In this document: piece after piece, positions 35,160 through 46,316 of the stretch
Position numbering within the stretch: position 1 is the first letter of the stretch
How the letters are laid out: the number at the start of each line of letters is the position of its first letter
Assembly: GCA_024741835.1 (NCBI GenBank)
Contig: JAENRP010000053.1
Location: forward strand, 128,715-192,714
Direction of reading: 5' to 3'
DNA: 64,000 bases
DNA from: Diplocarpon mali
Lineage: Eukaryota > Ascomycota > Leotiomycetes > Helotiales > Drepanopezizaceae
Made by a program: the position numbers and the translations under genes
Notes under the pieces: model-generated
What the model saw: the letters and a program-made list of their open reading frames with translations, nothing else
What the model was told of the DNA's origin: nothing
The model's database searches: none

Positions 35160-36084
35160 CTAAGCTCCTCTGAATTGATCCATAAACTGTCTTCCCATAG
35201 TCCTCCTCCGTCCTGGAGATTCGACTCCCAAGCGTCCATCACTACCCGTAGCCACCTGCCCTTCACCAGCGACTCCTCCCTCAGACTCTAATCTACGTCT
35301 TAAGCCCTCAAAATCGCTCCGTCTCCTCCGCTTCTTCTCGCCTACAACCCATCCAGGCACTCTCCATCTCGTGACCCGTCCAGGCAACACTTCATTCCGC
35401 CAGAAATAGCCTACCACCCATCCAACAACCGCAGACAGCAGACTACCAGGGAGTTGAGAAAGCGCAAGCTGGATAGCAGGCAGATAAACGTAGGATTTGT
35501 CCGAGAACGTCAGACCTGTGAAGGTGTTTGGGACGCTGGAGGGCGCGAGATATGGGGATGCTGCGATGCGGTATTTATAGACGTGAGGAATTACGGCATG
35601 GTATTGGGCTAGTAGAGAGAAGATTAGGGGCGTAGAGCCTGCGGGGAGGTAGTTGAATGTGTTAAGGGAAAGGGGGCGGAGGAGGAGGGCGAGGAGCATA
35701 GGTGAGAGAAAGGTTGTTAGGAGGAAGCTTAGGGCTGTGAAGGACTATGGCAACGAATCAGCTTATGCTACCCGATATTACTGGAACCTAGTCGAAAGAG
35801 AAATTCCACGTCTGGCTTACGGCGAATTTCCTACTACCCCAGAGTCTCTCGATAACCCGCATATTATATACCGTCATAGCCGCAAACAGCACCTCGGTCG
35901 AATTAGTGTAGCAGAGCTGGTACGCGAAGATACGCCATAGTTGATGATACCGCCACAGATGCGGGTCGACTTGGATATAGAAGTAATGCTTCGTATCCGT
36001 AATGCTGGCTAAAATAGATGTGCCGACTAGGGCGTAGACAAGGCTGCGCGAGACTGGTGCATTTGCGAAGCCTGTGGAAAGCAT
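35160..36084 (-). CDS. DSC E3 ligase complex subunit 2-like rhomboid-fold membrane protein
   Basis: Two exons, 36084-35821 and 35744-35160, phase 0, 282 aa. The N-terminal half has FANAPVSRSLVYALVGTSIL, then VDPHLWRYHQLWRIFAYQLCYTN, STEVLFAAMTVYNMRVIERLWGSRKFA: the rhomboid-like fold of UBAC2/Dsc2 without the catalytic Ser-His pair. More membrane segments follow (LLALLLRPLSL, PLIFSLLAQYHAVIPHVYKYRI). A Trp-rich GYFWRNEVLPG leads to a basic tail ending GRQFMDQFRGA. Dsc2 is part of the Golgi/ER ubiquitin ligase that cleaves SREBP in fungi and removes orphan membrane proteins. A full C-terminal UBA domain, present in many homologues, is not visible, so it may be short. It starts 434 bp from the divergent cis-prenyltransferase gene. 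Confidence 0.78.
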
Positions 36085-36518
36085 TGGGAATATCCTGGCA
36101 TACAATAGGGGTCTGGCAAGAGTTTATGTCATTGAAGCACTGCTGTCATCGAAGAGAGGGTGCGAGGGTGAGTGATGCCGCCGGCAATAAGTTGAGGTGA
36201 TTGAGAGAGCTGTTGGAAAGGGATTAGTCTCAGCCTCCTCCAGGATGTAGCGTGGCCTGAAGGGAATGACAAGGCTCTCGGCTGCAGGGGCTGTGCGCTA
36301 TGATTTCCAAGCCCAGCCGCGCAACTTCAGCTCTGCACTGCCAGCAGCCAGCCCAGAATGACGAGTATTGCCTTACTGCGCATTTCTTGCCCGCGACACT
36401 CTATTTTCCAGGACAGCCGGCTGCCTTTATAGCTTCTTGAGCGCTCATCTAGAAATTAAAACCATCCTGAATACCGATATCAAAGGCCGACAGTTTGAGG
36501 TGGAAGTACTTTGCAAGA
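36085..36518. promoter_or_regulatory. Shared divergent promoter region (DSC2-like / cis-prenyltransferase)
   Basis: 434 bp separates two start codons facing outwards. No known operator could be pointed out; a shared promoter is inferred from the layout only. Confidence 0.5.
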
Positions 36519-37654
36519 ATGCCTTCACCGCATCTCACACAATTGCGCAAATGGATGCTGGAGTCGCCGCCTGTAGAATGGGGCATCAACCAGGTGAGGG
36601 AAATGTTGATTGGGGCTTTGAGGCAAGGCTCTATACCTCAGCATGTCGCGTTTGTGATGGATGGGAATCGGCGATTTGCCAGGAGCCATAAGATTGAGAC
36701 AGTGGAGGGACATAATTTGGGCTTTGAAGCTCTGGCTAGGGTATTTAAAGTGCCCTGACAATTAATGGACATGGCTAATGGTAACAGATACTAGAGGTCT
36801 GCTATAAATCCGGCGTCAAAGTCGTCACGGTCTATGCTTTCAGCATCGAGAACTTCAAGCGCAGTAAATATGAGGTCGATGCCTTGATGGAGATGGCCAA
36901 GATCAAGCTCTCGCAACTTTCCCAGCACGGTGAGTTGCTGGATCGGTATGGGGCCAGTGTGAGAGTTTTGGGAAACAGGGACTTGCTGCGGCCGGACGTG
37001 CTAGAGGTCATTGATAGAGCGGTGGACATGACGAAGAATAACGGAGGGTAGCTAACCCCTGTCGATTTATTGAATATAACTGACAATACCAGATGCGCCT
37101 TAAATATCTGCTTTCCATATACATCCCGGGATGAAATTACTTCGGCTATAAAATCCACTGTTGAGGACTACTCAAAGCCTCTAGCTACCCACGCCAGACC
37201 TTTCTCGCAAACGCGAATCACGCAAAAAATCCGGTCCAGAAATTTGAGCTCCTCTCCTCTCCGTTCCAGCTCTCCGGCGCCCTCGACTACATCTGACATT
37301 GACGATTCTATCTCTTCAACCACGACTCTTCAGCCAGAATCACCTCCGAATGACGGTCGCGACACATTGTTCCCGGATCCAGAATCAATCACCTCAGACA
37401 CGATAGACGATCATATGTTCACGGCCGGAGACCCTCCGCTTGATATGCTGATCCGTACGAGTGGAGTCAATAGACTGAGCGATTTTATGCTTTGGCAATG
37501 TCACAAGGACACAGTGATTGTGTTCTTGGATGTGCTGTGGCCGGAGTTTGATCTTTGGAGTTTCTTGCCGGTGCTTGTGGAATATCAGTGGAGGCAGAAA
37601 CATGTTGAGGACAAGACATTAGCGAGCTTACCGTTGAAGGCGAAGGTGCGATAA
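36519..37654 (+). CDS. cis-Prenyltransferase (dehydrodolichyl diphosphate synthase, Rer2/Srt1 type)
   Basis: Three exons, 36519-36740, 36788-37047 and 37093-37654, phases kept, 347 aa. It adds isopentenyl units to farnesyl diphosphate to make the dolichol backbone for N-glycosylation at the ER. Motifs: HVAFVMDGNRRFAR (catalytic D48), EGHNLGFEAL, VTVYAFSIENFKRS, LNICFPYTSRDEIT, DMLIRTSGVNRLSDFMLWQC, and FLDVLWPEFDLWSFL. All residues expected for the catalytic subunit are present, so this is not the NUS1 partner. Residues about 190-262 form a Ser/Thr/Pro-rich insert between the TSRDE and IRTSG blocks, much longer than in bacterial enzymes. Start chosen from MPSPHLTQLRKWML, which matches the usual N-terminal helix. 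Confidence 0.93.
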
Positions 37655-38467
37655 ATGGTAGCTAGAGGAGCTGGTATAAGTTTATTACATATCCAGGGAT
37701 TATCAGGCTCTTTACAGGTAAACAGGGGAGTTGAAACTAGGGGGCTGGACACGTTATTTATAGAAGTGCGTGCAAGTAGTTCAAGCTTGACTAAAGGCAC
37801 TGGCGGCACAATTCTAGGATATGTGAGGTTATCCGTTGGTGTCAAGATTTCATTGATGTTTCAGCTTAGAATTGGCACATTTGTTGAAGTCAGAATCATA
37901 TTTACGCAGTTGCGTGTTACTTTAAGACGCACCATGGTCCCAACTTGGAGTCTGTTACTTGTAACATATTCGAATCCAAAATGCTTATCAGATATGTTGC
38001 CTATTTGTAACTTGTACAGAGACCTGGAGATGCTGGTCCTCATTAAGTCTAACGTTTTTCTTCGGACTTACTCGACACAGATTGTCATTGATGTTAATTG
38101 CACATCCTCTCCGAAGAAAAAAAGAGGAAACATGTTTCGAGGCTTCGCATCTCCCGCCTCCCTCACTCGCCGGGATCGGCAATCAGATAAGCGGGACGCG
38201 AAATAGAGCGGCAGAATATATCATTGCCTTCACCGCCTTCCAACCCCAAAGTCAAGCATCTTTGCCCGTACACTCTTGACGCCCCAGCACTCACTCCCAC
38301 GTCTACATACCGTGCCAGTGGGCTTCTCTGCGATAATACTCAATGTCCGCCACGAGCTGATCGCCCTCTGCCAGCTACTTCGAACACTGTTTCCGAGCTT
38401 CGCATACTCCTCGTCGCTCCTCTGCCACTGCCCACCTCCGACGTCGACAAATCCAGCTCTACACGCC
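37655..38467. other. Intergenic DNA; promoter of ING gene
   Basis: The plus-strand frame at 37655-38206 has no domain. The in-frame stretch upstream of 38468 is open but Pro/Cys/Ser-rich and reads as leader. Confidence 0.5.
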
Positions 38468-40613
38468 ATGAAGACTGCAAAGCAGCCCCCCGCCGACCTG
38501 GCATCGAGTCGCAGAGCCCAGCCCCTACGAAATACTCGAACTAATCCTACCAGATCTTCTCACACCAGCTCTCGCAACGCTGGACCTAGAAACTCTCTCG
38601 GCGCTCCTGGGGCAGAAGACGCCCCCATGGAGATCTTCCCCGCGATCACACACTTCGCCGACGCAATCACGGCCCTGCCTAAAGAACTCGTGCGCCACTT
38701 CACATTGCTCAAAGAAGTCGATGCAAAGATTTTCCTGCCGGAGGAAGAACTCGGTCGGCTCGTTACCGCCGCGCTGAACGCCCCTCTTCCCAGGGTAGCT
38801 CAACTTGACGCATATCATGCTCTGGGCCCGACATCTGCTCCCATGAGCGCACAAGGGAGTCTCAATGGCAGTATCCGTAACGGACACCCAGGCCCCCTCG
38901 CATCTGTCGGCGACACGATTGGAGTTCCGAATGCGTGGGATCCTGCCAACATTCCCCGACGACAGCTGTTCCAACACTGCGCCTTTACTATACAAAATAT
39001 GCTGGTCTCGTTAGACGAAAAGAACCACGTAATATCCACAGCGAGTGAGGCCCTCAACAAACAGCTCGCGCGCATCGACGAATGCTTTCCCTACATCGAG
39101 CTCGAGATCAGTGAGGAGGCGCGACACGGCAGCACCACACACTGGGCATATCCTGAGAATAGACAAACGAAGCCACCAGCAGGTATTTCTAGGAGGGAGA
39201 TTGCGGCGGCTCAGAGCTTGTCTGCTGCTGCTCAGCAGCTGGCCGACGAAGCTGCAGCGAGGAGCGAGGCCAGGAAGCAGGCTATGATTGAGCGAAGGAA
39301 GGCTAAGAATCAAAATTTCGAATCAGATTTTGATGACCAGGATATGAGACTCAAGGATAAGAAGTCGCATGGGAATGCCAAAGTCAAGAAAGCGGCTGAA
39401 GCATCAAATGGCGTGAGCCTAGCCATCATGAATGGGACTACAAATGGTAATCCGCCTAAGCGGCGTAAGATCGAGAAAGGTCCTGCTGGTGGATCTGCTA
39501 TGGAAAAATCCTTCAGTTCGGTATTTGGAAGCAATGGAGCAGCCGCGAAGGGGAAAGCTGCCAGTCCACGAGAGACTCCTATCCCCGAAGCAGCGAAGAA
39601 AAAGTCCAGGGCCGCTGCGGCAAATGGACAGACGAGGAAGAAGTATAGTTCACGTGGGAATAATAGAACAACTACTTACGATGACAGGAATAACACGGTT
39701 ACCTCTGCGATGTCTCCGTCCATTGCCTCCTCTCCCATACGAAGTACATTCCCAGAAATAAAGGCAGGAAGGGGAACTTCCCCGCCTACGAATGGCAGAA
39801 CATCTGCAGTAAGAGGAAGACAGAACTCTGCGCAGTCTCTGGTGGATAAAAGACCACAATCATCGGCCTCTAACAAGCCAAACGGAACAAATACCCCGGA
39901 TCTTGCTACAGCATCTGTGGTAACTGGCCGCAGTATCCCGGAAGTCAAAGCCACGATGAAAGAGACTGCAAATAATTCCAAGGAGCACCTGCTGGAGGAC
40001 ATCGACCCAGGGGAAGCTGGTGTTGCAGGTGGGGTGGTTGTCGGGAACAAGAAAGACGCTACAGCCAAACTCGAACCCGAAATAGTTGGCGAGAACCTTC
40101 TCCAAACTATAACTACCAAGTCCGGACGGGCTAGCAAACCTTCTACACCAGCAACACCACAATTCCCTGACCCCGGCCGACCTGCCCGCTCCTCTCGCAC
40201 TGCGGACTCCTCGACAGCCTCTACTACCAAACGCAGCCATAAGAAAGGCGCTGGCCAAGCAACGCAGCTAGTACAGCAGGTCGTAAAGAATGGTGGTGTT
40301 GCGGACGAAGAGGAAGAAGCCGAAGGGGATGGTGAGGTGTTAGAAGATGACGAGCCACGCTACTGTTATTGTGACGGGGTCAGTTATGGGGAAATGGTCG
40401 GCTGTGACAGTGACACGTGTGAAAGGGAGTGGTTCCATTTGGAGTGTGTGGGCTTGAAGGTCGCGCCCGTTGGGAAAGGTATGTTCTGCTATTTCTTTTC
40501 TAAATGCTTCCCCTATACCTCGCACTAGAAATGGTAAAGGCTGACGGATGATAGCGAAATGGTACTGCGACGACTGTAAAGAAAAATTGAAGCAAAAACG
40601 CCTCACTCGGTAA
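38468..40613 (+). CDS. ING-family PHD-finger chromatin protein
   Basis: Two exons, 38468-40478 and 40555-40613, phase 1, 689 aa. The N-terminal ING domain has FPAITHFADAITALPKELVRHFTLLKEVDAK, then NMLVSLDEKNHVISTASEALNKQLARIDECFPYIELEI. A long low-complexity basic linker follows with PPKRRKIEK (nuclear localisation). The C-terminal PHD finger is C4HC3: YCYCDGVSYGEMVGCDSDTCEREWFHLECVGL, continuing over the intron to AKWYCDDC. Intron 2 splits the PHD finger just before its last zinc pair. ING proteins read H3K4me3 and sit in histone acetyltransferase or deacetylase complexes (Yng1, Yng2, Pho23 in yeast). Which one this is cannot be told; Pho23-like by length of linker is possible. Without the second exon the finger would be incomplete. 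Confidence 0.9.
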
Positions 40614-42356
40614 CCCAGATCGATCGAGGCATGGCGTACGGTTGCATAGGGCTAGGCCAGGGACTGGACAGGACTGGACATAGGAAAGGAGAGAAAGGAG
40701 CATGGCGTTCTGATGCTGGCACCTGGGACGACTTGAATTGAATCTGGAAATTATACTGTACATCACTCTCTGGGAACGGGCCAGGGGAAATTTTTGGCCT
40801 GGAGTTCTAGTCGGAGTTGAATCGCGCTTGAAGTGACTGGATGAGCACATGGCTGGATATAAAACATGAGGTTAAGTTATTCTTTGGCGTCCGTCTTTTG
40901 GCACTTGTTTCAGTGCGATAGAGATAAGAGGGGAAATGCGACTGGCGAATAGTTCCAACACGTCTTGATGATGTGACGTGTAAGGATAGATCGTTCTGGG
41001 CGGCGGGCGCAGGCAGAGAACGGGAGAGAGAGTTACGTCAGCGAGTGAGGTGAAACGGGATACGAATACCAAACCTGACCCTGCGTCTGCACCGATACGC
41101 AAAGTATTTGATCCACGTCTCTGCGTTGACCTCTGCTAGTCAGTCATCGTCCTTGCTATTGGGACGCACAGCTGCGGCATCTCCAGATCTCCACCACGAG
41201 GTTTTTAGGTTAGGAATAAAGTGAAAGGCCATATGACATACACTAGATTTTGGACTCCCCCTGTAACCGTGCGACGTCGGGGGGCACTCTGCGATCCCAA
41301 AGCCTCGCAGTGCTGCTGATTCATCACACGTCACGATGGCCAGGCCGAGGGCCACGAGAACAAGGGCTTGGTGTCTCGAGGTTCTGTCCGCCCCTTCTCC
41401 CCATTACCGTTACCGAGCAATATGAATAGCAATGCATTGGATCAATCAGACGAGGACGTGAGATTGAGAAGAGCCAATGACAGGCTGCGATGGGGTAATG
41501 TTTTGTTCACGCAGGAAGCCAAGGGATGGCGAAGAGAGGGGGCATTGACTTGCAGTCCCGTAAGCGAGGCGCGTGACAAACAAAGGACGAAGCTTCCACT
41601 ACCTGGGCCCACGAGATAGATTGTTGCTGGCAAGGAACCAATTAATTGAGGTGTAGAAAGGATCTTCACAGACGGGGGTTTCCGAGGACGAGCGAGAGCT
41701 AAGCAGTTTTGTCTCGTTTCTCTTTTGGCGAACACAAAGAGATAATGGGAAAAGGCTAGTCGGGACCACAGCGGCGTCGGCCTGTCGAGTAGCAAGTGAC
41801 GCCTTAAATGCCTTTCTTTTCTACAATGCGGTACGTCTCGGTCTTCACAATGTTTCTTCGTCGCGCATCCTTTGAAACCACGTTGTCTTGACAAAACTTC
41901 CTCAAGCTCATGAAAAGCTAGATCGATTCTTCATTTGACGTAAATTCTCCTCACCTGACTCCACCACCACACTAGCTTTCTCCCGGCTTCATTGTCCATC
42001 TTACACACAAGGCAAGCCGCAATCCGGGGTAGAGCGGGGAAACTTGCCTCTGGCTTGGACTAAATCGTGTGTCAGAGTCTCCCGCGTTCGAGTTCCATCT
42101 CCATCGTACCATCCTGCGCGGAGGACTCGACATCCGGAATTTCGAAGCGAGGACACGAGTCGCCGCAAATGCAGATTTCTCTGTCGTCGTGAGAGCAGGC
42201 GCACGCTAGTGGATTTCCAATGAGCTACCACGATCAGGAAGCGACGTCGCACCGTATAAACACCTTCGCGGGGCTCTCCAACTAGTTGACAATTTTTTCC
42301 AATCCTTCATTATCTCGAGAGGAAAGGTGACAGTCTCTCCAACTTCCCACGCAAAC
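40614..42356. other. Intergenic DNA, no gene seen
   Basis: Short frames only. A tRNA-like stretch near 42060-42110 fails to fold (see rejected items). Confidence 0.5.
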
Positions 42357-44400
42357 ATGAACGCCATGACGGGAAAAGCGACGCCCTTGCTCTACATGCC
42401 AGAGAAGAAGAAAGTAACCTCAGCGCTACCAACGACCACTCGCGTGGACCGCCCCTCGTTCTCTAGTTTCAAGGAATCGCACTCCGGGGGCGTGGCGCAG
42501 ACTTTCACAGAGTCGAAGACTAGTTCGTACTTGCGCAACCAGTATTCAGGGGTGGACGAGGACGCGCTCGACGATTCATCTTCAGGGTCCAGGACTCCGC
42601 CAGAAGCTCCTGTGAAGGCGGAGAGCAGGGCCATGTTGACGAACCCGCATAGTCTGCTGCATGGCTTTGTGTGCCCGTGTGATGGGTTCAGAGGGTGGAA
42701 GGGGATTAGCCTTGGAGGCAAGATTGCGAGTAAGAGTTCTGGGGATCTAAAGGCGTGGGCGGCGGCGAGATGGGATTGGGATGAAAGGGCAGATGTGGTA
42801 ATGAGTCAGTTGGAAACTGCAAGAGAAAAGGGCTCTGATTCCGCGGGGAAGAGTCCATTGGAGTTACTTCCCATGGAGTTGCTTGGTACGTATTTCGATG
42901 ATGGAGATCACCTTTTGTCATCGATATATCAGCTGGTGCTATACGAACATCTGCTAAGGTATACAGGTGCAATCATTGACAACCTAGCCCTTGATATCCC
43001 ACCCAATGGTTTCACAGCACGCAACATCGATTTGATGTCCCTTCTCCTCACATCACGTAGCATACACGCTGCTACTCTCGCCACCCTCTACGCTCAAGTT
43101 ACATTTCCTCACTCGCGCATCTTCCGCAAATTTCTATCTCATACGCAGGATCACCCAGCTCTTGGTACAATCGTCCGACGGCTGGACTTCTCGCACTTCA
43201 ATCCTACCGGCGCTGGGATGTCAGCTCGCGAGAGAGCTCAAACGCAGAACCTGATCCCAGAGACACTTTCCGAGTGTCTGTCTCTTACCACCAACCTGCA
43301 AGAGTTCCTGGCCCAGGAGCATATCGACGATGAGATCTCTCCCGCTGTCCTCAAGACTCTGCTCTGCGATCTCCCGAAACTGAAAGCTCTAGATCTGTGC
43401 GCTTGCTCCTCGACCTCCTTCCGAGAATCGTTCAACGCTATCATCAGCGCCAACATTCTTCTACCCGTCCTCCCAATCACGCGACTTAGTCTACACGAGT
43501 GCACCATCCTCCCATCATCAGTCTTCGACTCTCTACTCCCACGCATGCCGCATCTGACGCACCTCGACGTAGCACATACGCGCATCACCGATGCAGCCCT
43601 GCACTCCATCCCACAGACAGCACGGCTCACTCACCTAAACCTAAGCAAGTGCTCATTTCTTTCCGGCACCGCCGTTGTCTCCTTCTTAACCAGTCATCCC
43701 GGCGCCAAATCTCTGGTCTATCTAAATCTAGCCATGGATGCCAAGTCCTCCGAAATGCTCTCCTCAGACGAAATCACCGCCCTACTTCCTTCCCTGTCCC
43801 TTTCCCTGCGCTCACTGAATCTGAAAGGCTCGAAGATGGGCAAAGAACACATAGATCTCCTCCTCCCACTTACGAAACATCTCGAAGAGCTAGGTCTAGG
43901 CCGCCACCTCGATCTGCAGCAACTCACCCGTCTCTTCGTCCCGGAATCCAATCTTCCGCTCGAGGAGCAGCTCGCCTGGACACCGCACAGGCTCCGCTAC
44001 CTCGATGTCTCGGACCTAACAATTGCGCAACTCGATCTCGGGACTCTCTTCGGCTCCTCGTGTCCCATTCTCAAGCCCATAGCTGAGCCGCTCGAGGTGC
44101 TGGAGCTCAGCACCGAGGTGCTGAAGCGGCTGGACAAAGTACCAGATGTGAAGCGCGTTGGCTGGTGTATCAAGGAAGCTGGTCGGCGAGGCTGGCTGGT
44201 GAGAGTGCACAAGGAGGGCGAAGCGAAGGATGATGGTGCTAGGGAGTGGAAATGGGGCGCGACGTATTGGGGGATGCGGAAGGTGCCTGTTGCGCGGGCG
44301 GAGGTTGGTGGGATTTATGGTAAGTTTGAGTGCTTCTTCTCTATACCAGGGCATAACTGACCGAATCGTGATAGGACATTACATGTTCAAAAAGAACTGA
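42357..44400 (+). CDS. Leucine-rich-repeat / F-box-like fungal protein
   Basis: Three exons, 42357-42885, 42967-44319 and 44375-44400, phases kept, 635 aa. The N-terminal 170 residues are disordered, with a conserved-looking LLHGFVCPCDGFRGWKGISLGGK. From ELLPMELLGAIIDNLALDIP onward there is an F-box-like helix, then SLLLTSRSIHAATLATLY. Repeats of leucine-rich type follow: LKALDLCACSSTSF, ITRLSLHECTILPSSVF, LTHLDVAHTRITDAALHSI, LTHLNLSKCSFLSGTAVVSF, LRSLNLKGSKMGKEHIDLL. The last exon adds only HYMFKKN. The F-box reading is weak; LRRs are clear. It may be a substrate receptor of an SCF ligase or a scaffold. Intron 2 and exon 3 are supported by the phase and by a GTAAGT donor. Confidence 0.82.
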
Positions 44401-45160
44401 TCCGCCTTGTGTTCGAGTCTTGGAAGACTTTGGCCCAGGCTTTGAAGCATGTGGATATTTCACATTTTGTTCGCGAAGGCGGCTATGTGATGATGATTCT
44501 TGTACCTGCAGCACTCATCATTTATGGCTTCCTATCAGGCGGCGGTTTAGTGCCCAGATTCTCGTGTCTCTTTTCGGGGTTCTCGCATTCGTTATCTCTC
44601 GATGGACGGCTTCTTAGTTTCGGCATGAGCATTAGCGTGCAGGGACGCGCTGCATGTAAAAACAGTACTGCGAATTGGTCCATGAAACAAGAAAGATACA
44701 GAGAGAAAATTCGGCTTAGGAGAAGTGTGACGCAGCGACTCGTTTTTCTCTTGGCCCGTTTTGGCTAGCAAGCGACAAAAAAGCATAGAAAAATGACCTG
44801 TATTCACGAAACCGTTTGCGAGTTTGGTGTATCGGACGTTGGCAGATGGACTTGGCGTAGCAATGCAGTACTACACCGTTTACCACAGAAATCACTTCAC
44901 AGCACAATAGTTTTGAATTGATTTGCTGTTTAATACAATGCGAATATAGTGGGTCTTCCTGTATCTTAAATGCAAAACAATTATCCAATTCATGCCAGTA
45001 CAATCTCAGACAAGGGGATATAATTGCAAGGTGAATGGGGCAACTACCCCTCCTCCAACTCTGATGCCAGCCGATAAGGAGCCGATAAGCTCCACTACGG
45101 TCAACATCATCTCCATCTGCTCTCCTCCTCACAAACAACGAATTGAGAAACTTTTATACA
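44401..45160. other. Intergenic DNA, no gene seen
   Basis: A frame at 44409-44768 with a hydrophobic stretch has no ATG and overlaps the 3' flank of the LRR gene; not called. Confidence 0.5.
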
Positions 45161-46316
45161 ATGGCAGCAATTTTGAACTCTCCAAGGCCAGGAGTAAATA
45201 ACTCCCTCGAAGCCGCTCTCGAAGCCGAGCAATACCTACAATCCCGCCTTTCAAGCACAACTTCCGCCCCTTCGTTTCGGTCAATTCCTGTAATTGACCT
45301 CACAACCTCCTTCTCCTCCTCGATCTCCGACCGGCAAGCCATCGCGAAGAAAATAAGCGATGCCTGTACTAGTGTCGGATTTTTCTTCATTACCGGACAT
45401 GGAATCCCAGGCGGAGTATGCGACGACGTGTTGAACCTCGCGAAGCGGTTCTTCCACGAGCTGTCGCAAGAGTCCAAGGAGGCGATACATGTGAATGAAT
45501 ACTTCCGGGGATACGAACCAGCGGCCTTCTCATCTGCGAATGGTCTCGAGAGCAAGGAGACGAAGGAGGCGTTCAATTGGGGTTATGAGTCCGGATTAGA
45601 CCCGACGGGTGGAGATGGGAAGTATGTTGAGCTTGATGGAAACCCGGAAAGCGCTGTAAATTTGTGGCCAAGAGAAGAGGAGATTCCTGGGTTCTACAAG
45701 GGGATTGCTAAGTATTATGGACATGCGAGTCCATGTTCCATGAGGAATGTATTACTTCTAACTAAGGTAGGTTCTGCAACTCTCAAGGCATCTTTTCCGA
45801 CTTTTTGCCCTCTCGCTCGCTCTCCAAGAAGACTATTTTGATTCCAAAATGACACACCCCGGCGCAATCGCGCGCCTTATTCGCTACCCACCTAGTACAA
45901 ACCCCAAGCCCCTCTCAGAACTCAATGGAGACGAAGAAATCGGACTAGGTGCTCACTCAGATTACGAGTGCTTCACGCTTCTCCTACAGGACTCCAACCC
46001 CGGCCTTGAAGTTTTAAGTCCTGATGGGCGTTGGGTTAGCGCCGAGCCTGTCAAAGGAGCGATCGTGGTCAACGTCGCAGATTTCCTGATGCGCTGGACC
46101 AATGGGATTTATAGGAGTACGATCCATAGAGTGGTGAACAGGACAGACAAGGAGAGGTATAGTATCCCGCTATTCTTCTCGATCAACTATGATGAGAAGG
46201 TGGAGACGTTATCTTCGTGTATCAGTGAGGAGAACCCATCAAAGTATCCACCAATCACAGCTGGAAAATATGTGCTTGATAGGCTGTCATTGACAGTGAA
46301 GACGGGAAAATATTGA
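45161..46316 (+). CDS. 2-Oxoglutarate/Fe(II)-dependent dioxygenase (isopenicillin-N-synthase-like)
   Basis: Two exons, 45161-45724 and 45771-46316, phase 0, 369 aa. The N-terminal DIOX_N part has SIPVIDLTTSF and TSVGFFFITGHGIP. The catalytic part has IGLGAHSDYECFTLLLQD (H250, D252), STIHRVVNRTD (H307) and RYSIPLFF (R317-x-S319, 2-oxoglutarate carboxylate). All iron and co-substrate residues are kept, so it should be active; the substrate is unknown. The only intron that keeps frame and the family blocks KYYGH-VLQLSRHLFRLFALSLAL starts with GC (GCGAGT) and ends TAG, 46 nt, branch CTAAC. Read through without splicing, the frame stops at 45839. Fungal members often hydroxylate or desaturate small molecules. 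Confidence 0.9.
45725..45770 (+). other. GC-AG intron of the dioxygenase gene
   Basis: The sequence starts GCGAGT and ends AAGGTAG, with CTAAC eight bases before the end. No GT donor in the same place gives both frame and the conserved residues. Confidence 0.75.

Noticed and set aside
42040..42115. tRNA-like stretch with GTTCGAGTTCC near 42085
   Set aside because: It has a B-box-like string, but there is an extra T, the T-stem does not pair and no acceptor stem could be found, even allowing introns. At best a decayed tRNA fragment.
44409..44768. Frame with a hydrophobic segment after the LRR gene
   Set aside because: No ATG start, lies in the likely 3' UTR and shows no family match.
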